In this document: positions 13,652 through 21,238 of the stretch, one piece after another
How positions within the stretch are numbered: position 1 is the stretch's first letter
How the letters are laid out: every line of letters begins with the position of its first letter
Origin: an uncultured Bacteroidota bacterium
GTDB taxonomy: Bacteria > Bacteroidota > Bacteroidia > Chitinophagales > LD1
NCBI GenBank assembly: GCA_903861145.1
Contig: CAIOTH010000150.1
Span: 1 to 32,939 of the forward strand
Direction of reading: 5' to 3'
Length of the DNA stretch: 32,939 nucleotides
Position numbers and translations under genes: made by a program
The notes under the pieces: model-generated
The model's input: the letters and a program-made list of their open reading frames with translations, nothing else
The model's database searches: none
Told to the model about the DNA's origin: nothing

Positions 13652-15034
13652 ATGTCTGAATTAAAAAAGGTAAAGCCTGCACTATCAAAAGGCACCCGCG
13701 ATTTTTTGCCTGTTGAAGTGGCAAAGCGTAACTACATATTTGAGATTATAAAGAGTGTCTTCCGCAAATACGGTTTTGAGGAAATTGAAACACCGGCCAT
13801 TGAGCGTATGGAAACCCTTACCGGTAAATATGGTGATGAGGGTGACAAGTTGTTGTTTAAGATTTTGAATAGCGGAGATTTTTTAAAGGATGTACCGAAG
13901 GAAGATTTAGCAGCGGCAAACTCGCCGGCTGCGTTAAAGCATATTGCCGAAAAAGGCTTGCGTTATGACCTTACAGTACCGCTTGCCCGTTACGTAGTTC
14001 AGCACCAGGATAGCCTGGCATTTCCGTTCAGGCGTTTTCACATCGGGCCGGTGTGGCGGGCTGACCGGCCACAAAAAGGACGTTACCAGGAATTCTACCA
14101 GTGCGATGCAGATGTTATAGGTAGTGAATCGTTATTGAATGAGGTGGAACTGACCATGATTTACGCAGAAGTATTTAAGCGCTTGGGTGTTGATGTGATA
14201 ATACGGTTTAACCACCGCAAGGTAATTGAGGCACTTATTGCTGTTATCAATAAACCTGAATTTGCCGAGGTTATTATTAGCTGCATTGACAAAATTGACA
14301 AAGCGCCCTGGGAAAAAATTGAGGTTGAGCTACATGAAGCGGGATTAACTAAAGCAGAAACAGATGCGATTTATAGTTCAATTGTTTCGAACGCTGATAA
14401 TTTATGGATGGATGATGGAATTAAAACAAACCCATCGGGAGAGGTTGCGTTTAATGAGCTAAGCACTTTTTTGAAGGCGATAAACAATTCTATTCCGAAT
14501 TTGGCATATGATGGCAGGCTGGTTCGTGGGCTTAATTACTACACCGGCGTTATTTGGGAAGTGGTATTAGATAAAAACTCTTCGGCTAATAGTAATATTA
14601 CCATGGGCTCATTAGGCGGCGGTGGTAGATATGACAACCTTACGGAGATGTTTGGAGCAAAGAATATGAGTGGGGTGGGTATTTCTTTTGGCATAGAACG
14701 CATTTATGATGTTATGGAAGAGTTAAATCTTTTCCCGCCAACTATATCGCAAGGGGTTCAGGTTTTGTTCGTTCCGCGCGAAAAGGAGATGGAGGCTTTT
14801 GCGTTTCAACAGGCCCAAATTCTACGAAATAAGGGTATTGGCGCAGAGGTTTTTCTGGGAAATGTTAAAAAGCAAAAGCAGTTTAAGTATCTCGAAGACA
14901 AGAAGATAGCTTATGTTGTTGAAGTTGGAGACAATGAGCAAACCTCAGAAAAATTCAGGCTTAGAAACACTCAAACACGCGATACCCAGGACGGTTTAAG
15001 CATTCAGGACATTGTAGCAATTATGCTACAATAA
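13652..15034 (+). CDS. hisS: Histidine--tRNA ligase
   Basis: A 460-aa class II aminoacyl-tRNA synthetase that charges tRNA-His using ATP. Visible landmarks are the N-terminal KGTRDFLP motif (residues 13-20) and motif 2 around 126-157 (FRRFHIGPVWRADRP, then GRYQEFYQCD). The histidine-specific LVRGLNYYTG segment is at about 290-299, followed by the glycine-rich GGGGRYDNL and motif 3 (GVGISFGIERI). A C-terminal anticodon-binding domain begins with VQVLFVPRE (from about 368). It is longer than the E. coli enzyme because of an insert at about 73-102, as is usual in Bacteroidota. The cytoplasmic housekeeping role is certain. Confidence 0.97.
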   Translation: MSELKKVKPALSKGTRDFLPVEVAKRNYIFEIIKSVFRKYGFEEIETPAIERMETLTGKYGDEGDKLLFKILNSGDFLKDVPKEDLAAANSPAALKHIAEKGLRYDLTVPLARYVVQHQDSLAFPFRRFHIGPVWRADRPQKGRYQEFYQCDADVIGSESLLNEVELTMIYAEVFKRLGVDVIIRFNHRKVIEALIAVINKPEFAEVIISCIDKIDKAPWEKIEVELHEAGLTKAETDAIYSSIVSNADNLWMDDGIKTNPSGEVAFNELSTFLKAINNSIPNLAYDGRLVRGLNYYTGVIWEVVLDKNSSANSNITMGSLGGGGRYDNLTEMFGAKNMSGVGISFGIERIYDVMEELNLFPPTISQGVQVLFVPREKEMEAFAFQQAQILRNKGIGAEVFLGNVKKQKQFKYLEDKKIAYVVEVGDNEQTSEKFRLRNTQTRDTQDGLSIQDIVAIMLQ

Positions 15035-15142
15035 ATAAAAAATCTATAAAGCTGTAGCTTGTATAATACAACTTGACAAACCCACCAAATACGCCTATCT
15101 TATTGGGCGAAGGGAGTAACCACTTTTTTTTACCGTGACAAT

Positions 15143-15173
15143 TTTGTCTTTTTGCAGAAAAGAACTACCTTTC
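15143..15173 (+). promoter_or_regulatory. Candidate Bacteroidota-type promoter for the PKD-domain gene
   Basis: TTTG at 15143-15146 (the -33 element) and TACCTTTC at 15166-15173 (7 of 8 matches to TAnnTTTG) are separated by 19 nt, the preferred spacing. This is the best two-part promoter in the window. It implies a 5' leader of about 160 nt before the ATG at 15340. Confidence 0.6.
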
Positions 15174-15223
15174 AGCTAACAATGTCTGTTGAAAAAAGGA
15201 GCCGTGAGGTTGCCTTAGGTTAA

Positions 15224-15254
15224 AAGCGGAACTATTCCCCCAAGTTTCCCGCTT
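15224..15254 (+). other. Hairpin in the leader of the PKD-domain gene
   Basis: AAGCGGAACT (15224-15233) pairs with AGTTTCCCGCTT (15243-15254), giving ten base pairs with two single-base bulges and a C-rich 9-nt loop. It lies about 85 nt before the start codon. No T-run follows, so it is not an obvious terminator and may affect mRNA stability or translation. Confidence 0.45.
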
Positions 15255-15339
15255 ATGTAAAGTTGAAGAGAAGGAGTTGTTGTACCCGTATTGAAGATAG
15301 TTTATTCAAGAGTGCCGAGTCATAAAAGTGTCAGCTTAG

Positions 15340-16572
15340 ATGAAGAAAACCTGTTTGAGTTTTTGCTTATTGTTCATTGCCTTTTTAAGTGGCTTTTCTT
15401 CGCCATTGCAAAAGCAGGTGGAGTTGTTGATGCAGGATAGTGCTTCCGGTATGTCGGCTGTTACAATTGTATCATTTACCTACGGTACCTCTCCTAATTA
15501 CTTTGCCTCAGAAGACATTGCACTGACACCGGATACAACCGGTAACCCTCAATTATACTCTTACACGCTTAATAATGTTGCGTGCACATTCAACTCCTTT
15601 GGTACGTTTAACAACACCGTTGTTTTGAGCCTTGGGGCTGCCTTGGTTACAACCGGTACTTATACATTTTCGATGCAGCAGTTTACCAATTTCGACCCTG
15701 CCTCGATGGTGTTTTTAGAAGACCGGCAACTAAATATTTTTACCGATTTACGACAGTCAACTTACAAAGTTGCTCTTGGCCAAACAGGCCAGATAAACGG
15801 CAGATTTTATCTTCATATTACCTATCCACCGGTAGCCAGCTCCGGGGCATCGGGCTGCTCAAATAACGATGGTATTATTAATATTTCCGAAGATAACAGC
15901 GTGGTTTGGAATGCAGTGAAGGTATATGATTCGCTTTCGGTTTTAGTAGCAATTGATACCAACATTGCAGGTAACTTTAGCTTTACAGGGCTAGCAGGTG
16001 GTAACTATCGTGTTGAGTTTGATTATGGATTGTATGCGCCAATTCAATACGTTCAAATACAGGAACATCAACTGGTGACGGTTTTGAGCATACCAACTGA
16101 CCATGGCACTGTTGGGCATAACATGCTATTTTATGCCACCAACTCAAATGCCAATCAATTTCAATGGGATTTTGGTGATGGTTCAACCATTACCGGTGTG
16201 GCTAACCCAACTTATGCGTATTACATACCAGGCACTTATAATGTTATAGTTAATAGCTCAAATGTTTATGGCTGTACTGCTCATTCGGATACTACTGTGT
16301 ATATAGACTATGCTACATCGATTGATGAGATTGATGGAAATGCGGTGAGGATTATTACCGATAGTAAGAGCGTTAGAATTGATATAAACAACATTGTTGC
16401 CGATAAGTATGCATATAGCGTATACAACATCTCTGGCCAGGTAATCAAAGCGGGACCCATAACCGATACCGACATGGTTCTTGATTTCGCCGGTGAGGCT
16501 ACCGGGGTTTATATTGTATCGATAAAGAGTGCAACCTCTGCGCTATCTAAAAAGGTGATTATTACTCACTAG
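15340..16572 (+). CDS. Secreted PKD-domain protein with a divergent T9SS-type tail
   Basis: A 410-aa protein. Residues 1-21 are a signal peptide (MKKTCLSFCLLFIAFLSGFSS). Residues about 30-165 form a beta-rich domain that I cannot name. A region around 185-235 resembles a small carboxypeptidase-like or SpaA-like beta domain (YDSLSVLVAIDTNIAGNFSF, then GLAGGNYRVEF). A PKD domain lies at about 245-325, with the hallmark WDFGDGS and the YYIPGTYNVIVNSSN strand. The last 80 residues follow the T9SS type A tail pattern (YSVYNISGQVIKAG, ATGVYIVSI, SKKVIITH), but the usual YPNP start is replaced by IITDSKSVRI. PKD domains are typical surface-protein modules. No catalytic motif is visible. Confidence 0.75.
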   Translation: MKKTCLSFCLLFIAFLSGFSSPLQKQVELLMQDSASGMSAVTIVSFTYGTSPNYFASEDIALTPDTTGNPQLYSYTLNNVACTFNSFGTFNNTVVLSLGAALVTTGTYTFSMQQFTNFDPASMVFLEDRQLNIFTDLRQSTYKVALGQTGQINGRFYLHITYPPVASSGASGCSNNDGIINISEDNSVVWNAVKVYDSLSVLVAIDTNIAGNFSFTGLAGGNYRVEFDYGLYAPIQYVQIQEHQLVTVLSIPTDHGTVGHNMLFYATNSNANQFQWDFGDGSTITGVANPTYAYYIPGTYNVIVNSSNVYGCTAHSDTTVYIDYATSIDEIDGNAVRIITDSKSVRIDINNIVADKYAYSVYNISGQVIKAGPITDTDMVLDFAGEATGVYIVSIKSATSALSKKVIITH

Positions 16573-16621
16573 GCGCATCCATTTTCCATTTTTGAGGTAT
16601 TCAACTAAATAAGCCGGGGCC

Positions 16622-16651
16622 TTTCTTTTTTTAAAAGAAGAAATACATTTA
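16622..16651 (+). promoter_or_regulatory. Candidate promoter for the histidine ammonia-lyase gene
   Basis: TTTC at 16622-16625 and TACATTTA at 16644-16651 (7 of 8 matches to TAnnTTTG) have an 18-nt spacer. An inverted repeat TTCTTTT/AAAAGAA (16623-16639) fills the spacer and could bind a regulator. A leader of about 65 nt follows. Confidence 0.4.
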
Positions 16652-16722
16652 CGGCCTGATGCAGTGTTGACCTTTATGGCAATTGCCTCCGGCAGAAATT
16701 TAATAAACAACTTAACTATATA

Positions 16723-18213
16723 ATGGAGACGAGCTTTACCATTACCAATCAAAAAATTACGATTAGCGACTTACACAAGTTTCTTTCAACTAATCCCAAA
16801 ATAGTAATAGGCGATGATGCGAAAAAGAAAATAGAATCCAATAGAAAATACCTGGAAAAGAAGATAGCTGAACCGGGTGCCCGTTACTACGGAATTAACA
16901 CGGGTTTTGGCGCACTATGCGATGTCGAAATTGCTGCTGATCAATTGGAACAACTACAGGAAAACCTGGTAATGAGCCATGCCTGTGGTATGGGCGACGA
17001 GGTTAAAAATGAGGTGGTGAGATTGATGGTGCTGCTTAAACTAAAGGGGCTATCGTTAGGATATTCGGGTATCTCGAACGAAACGGTGCAACAAGTGGCA
17101 GATATGTACAACAATGGCATATTGCCGGTTATTTGGGAGGTAGGCTCGTTGGGAGCATCTGGCGATTTAGCACCCTTAGCTCATTTATCATTACCCCTAT
17201 TGGGAATGGGCACTGTTAGGTATAAAGGCGAAAAGCAGGACTCGCAAACCGCTTTAAATAAGGTGGGATTAAGTCCTATCAAGCTTAAAGCAAAAGAGGG
17301 GCTTGCGTTGCTGAATGGCACACAATTTATGAGCGCCTGGGGTTGTTATAGCATTATGGAAGCTGAGCGCGTTGAAAAGCTGGCCGATCTTACTGCCGCA
17401 ATTTCGGCAGATGCGTTTAATTGTCAGTTAAGCCCTTACCATCCCGCGATACAAAGAGTACGTAACCATGAAGGACAAATTGAAAGCGCTGCTAACGTAT
17501 TACACTTTTTGGAAGGCAGCGAAATAGCCAAACAACCTAAAAATAATGTCCAGGACCCTTACTCCTTCCGTTGCGTGCCACAGGTACACGGCGCCGTAAA
17601 ATTTGCCATAGGCCAGGTAAAAGAGGTTTTTGAAAAAGAGATAAATGCAGTTACCGATAACCCATTAATTTTTGAGGAAGAAGACCTGATTTTAAGTGGT
17701 GGTAATTTTCATGGTGAGCCATTGGCTATAGGGCTTGATTATTTGGGTATTGCTATGTGCGAACTGGCCAGCATTTCAGAGCGCAGAACCTTCCAATTAA
17801 TTTCGGGTAAACGTGGGTTGCCAAAATTTTTGGTGGAAGATTCGGGCTTAAACTCAGGGTTAATGATACCGCAGTATACCGCAGCGGCAATAGTTTCAAT
17901 GAACAAGCAGTTGGCTACACCGGCCAGCGTTGACACAATTACCTCAAGCGATGGACAGGAAGACCACGTAAGCATGGGCGCTAATGCTGCAGTAAAGACC
18001 TACAAGATTGTTTACAACATTGAAAAGGTGCTAGCCATTGAGTTCATGACTGCGATGCAGGCACTTGATTTTCGCAAGCCACTAAAGAGTTCACCGCTAA
18101 TAGAAAAAATAAGGGCAGACTACCGCAAGTTGGTACCTTATTATGATAAAGACCGGGTGCTGTATGACGATATACAGGTTACCGTAGATTTTATGCGGAC
18201 AATACAGTTATAG
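16723..18213 (+). CDS. hutH: Histidine ammonia-lyase
   Basis: A 496-aa member of the MIO aromatic ammonia-lyase family that converts L-histidine to urocanate and ammonia. The Ala145-Ser146-Gly147 triad that cyclises to the MIO cofactor lies in GSLGASGDLAPLAH. Other family blocks are YGINTGFGAL (about 47-56), LVMSHACGMG (about 83-92, where the Ser-His pair favours histidine over tyrosine or phenylalanine), FMSAWG and the region GNFHGEPLAIGLDYL. Urocanase, imidazolonepropionase and formiminoglutamase genes are not in the window, so the rest of the pathway must be elsewhere or absent. The stop codon overlaps the 3' end of the convergent DinB gene by 6 nt. Confidence 0.93.
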   Translation: METSFTITNQKITISDLHKFLSTNPKIVIGDDAKKKIESNRKYLEKKIAEPGARYYGINTGFGALCDVEIAADQLEQLQENLVMSHACGMGDEVKNEVVRLMVLLKLKGLSLGYSGISNETVQQVADMYNNGILPVIWEVGSLGASGDLAPLAHLSLPLLGMGTVRYKGEKQDSQTALNKVGLSPIKLKAKEGLALLNGTQFMSAWGCYSIMEAERVEKLADLTAAISADAFNCQLSPYHPAIQRVRNHEGQIESAANVLHFLEGSEIAKQPKNNVQDPYSFRCVPQVHGAVKFAIGQVKEVFEKEINAVTDNPLIFEEEDLILSGGNFHGEPLAIGLDYLGIAMCELASISERRTFQLISGKRGLPKFLVEDSGLNSGLMIPQYTAAAIVSMNKQLATPASVDTITSSDGQEDHVSMGANAAVKTYKIVYNIEKVLAIEFMTAMQALDFRKPLKSSPLIEKIRADYRKLVPYYDKDRVLYDDIQVTVDFMRTIQL

Positions 18214-18735
18214 GTAATATTTACGCACGGTTTCCATGTGGTGGATGTTATGGTAAATGGTAAAATAGGCAAGTTCGCGCATAGTTAGTTTGCCTAAAAT
18301 GGGATGTTTTACCTGGTAATTATCTAATTGCGCCTCTGTCCATTTATTGCTAATGGCCTGCACCAATTTTTCGCCTTGCTTCAAAATTTCGGCGCATAGT
18401 TTTTCTTGCTCATAATTTGTTTTTGCCGGTACATACACACCCGTTGCTTTGGCACCGTTGGCTAATTTATTTTCATAAGCGGCTACTACTTCATCGTACG
18501 TTCTTGAAATGCCTTTACCCTTACCATACAGTAGGACTGGTATAAATTTTGGCAGCGTGAACGGCAGAACCGTCATTTTTGTGGCCGTTATTAAATGACT
18601 GATATTTTCGGCAGGTGTCCACTTGTTTTCTTTGGAGGTATTAAATAATGCAGCCGGAACCAGGCTAGCGGTTTTGTAAAGCAGCTCGAAGCAAGTGTTT
18701 AGTTCGTTGATGAGGACGGGCTTGGTTTTTTGCAT
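18208..18735 (-). CDS. DinB/YfiT-family putative metal-dependent protein
   Basis: A 175-aa four-helix-bundle protein of the DinB/YfiT superfamily. The three metal-binding histidines are in the expected places: His47 in ENISHLITATK, and His162 and His166 in YHNIHHMETV near the C-terminus. No signal peptide is present, so it is cytoplasmic. Family members include thiol S-transferases and hydrolases, but this one cannot be assigned a reaction. It lies 27 nt downstream of the membrane glycosyltransferase-like gene on the same strand, which may be chance, and ends tail-to-tail with hutH. Confidence 0.85.
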   Translation of the reverse strand: MQKTKPVLINELNTCFELLYKTASLVPAALFNTSKENKWTPAENISHLITATKMTVLPFTLPKFIPVLLYGKGKGISRTYDEVVAAYENKLANGAKATGVYVPAKTNYEQEKLCAEILKQGEKLVQAISNKWTEAQLDNYQVKHPILGKLTMRELAYFTIYHNIHHMETVRKYYL

Positions 18736-18762
18736 AGTGTAAGCTTAAATTTTTTCTTAACC

Positions 18763-20031
18763 TTAACTCAAACGCGCTTCTTTTTTCGCCAGATAATCAA
18801 ATAAAACAACATAGGAAATCAATGTTACAGGAAAAAACAAATAGGTGATAGGGGTTGGTATAAAATTATAGAAACAAATGAGTGAGAGTTTAAGACTACC
18901 ATAGGCAATAAAGCGGGTATTTAATTGGTAACGCTGTTGTAGTTTTTTTGCCAATAAAATAAATAACAAAGGCAGCAGAAAACAAGAGGCAAGTTCAACG
19001 CGGACCATTAACCACAATTGAGTAACGTTAAAAAACTTGTATAGCCCCACGTTGTAATATTTATGCTCAATTATGTGGCTGCAATTCCAAAACCATTCTA
19101 ACCCGCCGGATTGAACACCGGGCAGCTTTAAAAAATAGAGTGGGTCCCAAATAAAGTATGGGAGCACAAATACTACCGTAATAACCCCGGCGAACGTTAA
19201 GAAGAGTTTAAAAAAGTTAGCTCGGGATTCAGTAAAGAATACATATCCCAAATATACGGGTATCCAGGGCACCAAAGCATAGCGGCTAAGCGTGCAACAC
19301 GCCATTGCTACACCAATTAGAAGGTAATTCTGTTTTAATAAAGCAAACCCCAGCAACATGTAAAAGGCAGTGACCACACCTTCTTCCGTCATCGACCAGA
19401 AAACATGTTCCTGCATCAGAAAAAAATTAAGCACCATAAAAAGAGAAATGCCTGCTATAAGCATTGGGGTAAAAAGGATTTTCACCCCGCCTTTAAAAAA
19501 AGGAGTTGCGGCTATAAATAATGCAATAAATAGGGCCGTAACAGTTGTCCATCTTGGATCGAAACCAAAAATTTGGGAAGGCAAAAAAGGCATCCACATC
19601 ATTGGCAGATAAGCGTTAATTGAACCCGGTTTTATCTCATCTGTAGGTGCATACACATAAATTCCATGTAAAAATCTTTTACACGACAATTGAATAACGG
19701 GTATCATATCTGCCCATCGCACATTTATATCTATTTCTTTATAAATACCCGATAGCATTCGTACATGATAAAGGAACAGGCCTATCAGGAATCCGTAAAA
19801 AATAAAAGGGAGGAATCTGCTTAACTGATTTTCGGGGGCATTGGATGTATCAACTTTATTGGTGTTTAGTAATGGCAATATGCAAATAGCCAAGCCGGCC
19901 AGAAGATAAAGCAATGAACTGGAATAGTAATAAAGCGCCCCTTGTTGCTGAATGTAGGTGTAAGCCATAGATTCGCAGAAAACACTTATACCTAGTGCCG
20001 TTGCAATTACCCAATGTCTGCTAAAATTCAT
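18763..20031 (-). CDS. Polytopic membrane protein, probable GT87/GT39-like glycosyltransferase
   Basis: A 422-aa protein with about ten predicted membrane helices. After the second or third helix it has a loop with RWADMIPVIQLSCKRFLHGIYVYAPTD and then INAYLPMMWMPFLPSQIFG. This is the arrangement seen in the GT-C type polyprenyl-phosphate-sugar mannosyltransferases (DUF2029/GT87). The strict catalytic Asp of the family is not obvious to me, so the enzyme activity is inferred. The gene follows the GT4 gene by 7 nt on the same strand, which suggests one operon and a joint role in glycan synthesis at the inner membrane. Confidence 0.6.
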   Translation of the reverse strand: MNFSRHWVIATALGISVFCESMAYTYIQQQGALYYYSSSLLYLLAGLAICILPLLNTNKVDTSNAPENQLSRFLPFIFYGFLIGLFLYHVRMLSGIYKEIDINVRWADMIPVIQLSCKRFLHGIYVYAPTDEIKPGSINAYLPMMWMPFLPSQIFGFDPRWTTVTALFIALFIAATPFFKGGVKILFTPMLIAGISLFMVLNFFLMQEHVFWSMTEEGVVTAFYMLLGFALLKQNYLLIGVAMACCTLSRYALVPWIPVYLGYVFFTESRANFFKLFLTFAGVITVVFVLPYFIWDPLYFLKLPGVQSGGLEWFWNCSHIIEHKYYNVGLYKFFNVTQLWLMVRVELASCFLLPLLFILLAKKLQQRYQLNTRFIAYGSLKLSLICFYNFIPTPITYLFFPVTLISYVVLFDYLAKKEARLS

Positions 20032-20038
20032 AACCGGA

Positions 20039-21232
20039 TTAATAGGAGTTTTCTTTCAAAACCACTTCACAACACTTCCAAAGCTTATCACCGGTCAATT
20101 GCCAGCTAAAATTTTTAATCTGGACTTTACCTTTTGCAATTAAATCATCTCGCAGCAAATTATCCAAGGCCAGTTTTGTCATCGCACCGGCGATTTCTTC
20201 TATCGATAACGGATTGACCAATAGTGCGGCATCCCCGGCAGCCTCTGGCATTGAGGTAGTATTTGATGTAATAACCGGCACTTCACAACTCATGGCTTCA
20301 ATAATGGGTATGCCGAATCCTTCAAAGAGCGAAACGTAAACCATAGCATAAGCGGACGCAACTATATTAGCGAGGTCGGCCGGATGCCTATGGCCCAAAA
20401 ACTTTACGTCCTCATTAAATCTCATTTGGTTGTGCGTAGCATCAACCTCTTCAAAATCCCAGGCTTTGCGGCCAACAATTAAAAGTTTAAAATCTGACTT
20501 TGTTTCCGTTTTAAATTGCTCGAAAGCTAATAACAGGTTCTTTACATTTTTGCGGGGGTGTATGGAGCCAACATAAACAAAGTAGTTACTGCCATTGGTA
20601 TAGGTTGCCTTTATTTGTTGTTTTATTGCATCGCTAACCGGTTTGTAAACCTCCTTGGCCCCATTATAAACCACATCAATTTTAGCGGGTGCAATGTGAT
20701 ATATGGTTATGATATCGCTTTTCGAAAACTCCGAAACCGTGGCAATACGGCTGGCTTTTTTTGCGTATCGGGGCATAAAATAACGGTAATAGCGCGTAGC
20801 CAATCCATACACGTGGTCTGAAAAATGCTCGTAGGCCAAATCATGTATTACCATTACCTGTGGCACATCAGTACCAAGACAGCAATACCCATCGGTTGAA
20901 AGAAAAAGGTCTGGTTTATTCTTTTTGAGCCAGTTTTTTACTGATATTTCAAACCACCAATACCATAAAAAAGGATGCCGGGCCTGGGGAAATAAAACAA
21001 CCGGCTTTACGTTTTCCCCGAAAATAAACTCCGGGTCGAACGGGCGGTCAAATAAAAAATGAAATTCAATATCGGGATGAGTTTGGGTAATGTGCTTCAG
21101 CGATTCGTAAGTAAACAGGCCTATACCCTCAAGTTTGTTTTTAATGAGAAACCGGGTGTTGACCGCTATACTTTTCCTATAGTTCAAAACAGCAAATGTT
21201 AATTCGCAATAATACCTAATTTTGGCCACCAA
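20039..21232 (-). CDS. GT4-family glycosyltransferase
   Basis: A 397-aa protein of GT-B fold. The acceptor half begins SIAVNTRFLIKNKLEGIGLF, a usual start for this family. The donor half has FVYVGSIHPRKNVKNLLLAF (about 218-237) and the nucleotide-sugar EX7E motif, Glu304 to Glu312 (FEGFGIPIIEA), then TSNTTSMPEAAGDAALLVNP. It transfers a sugar from an NDP-sugar to a growing glycan in the cytoplasm. The ATG at 21230-21232 leaves only 6 nt to the divergent flippase start. A TTG at codon 16 (21185-21187) would give MNYRKSIAVNTRFL, which aligns better with relatives, so the true start may lie there. The family call is secure. The sugar is unknown. Confidence 0.88.
   Translation of the reverse strand: MVAKIRYYCELTFAVLNYRKSIAVNTRFLIKNKLEGIGLFTYESLKHITQTHPDIEFHFLFDRPFDPEFIFGENVKPVVLFPQARHPFLWYWWFEISVKNWLKKNKPDLFLSTDGYCCLGTDVPQVMVIHDLAYEHFSDHVYGLATRYYRYFMPRYAKKASRIATVSEFSKSDIITIYHIAPAKIDVVYNGAKEVYKPVSDAIKQQIKATYTNGSNYFVYVGSIHPRKNVKNLLLAFEQFKTETKSDFKLLIVGRKAWDFEEVDATHNQMRFNEDVKFLGHRHPADLANIVASAYAMVYVSLFEGFGIPIIEAMSCEVPVITSNTTSMPEAAGDAALLVNPLSIEEIAGAMTKLALDNLLRDDLIAKGKVQIKNFSWQLTGDKLWKCCEVVLKENSY
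21217..21224 (+). promoter_or_regulatory. Candidate -7 element for the flippase gene
   Basis: TAATTTTG matches TAnnTTTG exactly and ends 14 nt before the ATG at 21239, so the mRNA would have a leader of under ten bases. It lies inside the annotated 5' end of the divergent GT4 gene. No convincing -33 TTTG is visible. Confidence 0.4.
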
Positions 21233-21238
21233 CTATTC

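Larger units (their letters stand above)
15035..15339 (+). other. Gene-free interval with promoter and structured leader
   Basis: These 305 nt between hisS and the PKD gene hold a short palindrome (15059-15071), a T8 run near 15124, a good promoter match (15143-15173) and a leader hairpin (15224-15254). The only ORF I see is a 13-residue one at 15182-15223, which I do not consider supported. No known riboswitch or small RNA is recognisable. Confidence 0.6.

Noticed and set aside
15059-15071. Palindrome TTGTATAATACAA after hisS as an operator
   Set aside because: It is a short AT-rich palindrome upstream of the predicted promoter with a single copy. Such sequences are frequent in this base composition.
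15182-15223. Thirteen-residue ORF in the leader of the PKD gene (possible leader peptide)
   Set aside because: It has no ribosome-binding signal, no run of regulatory codons and no conservation information. ORFs of this size are expected by chance.
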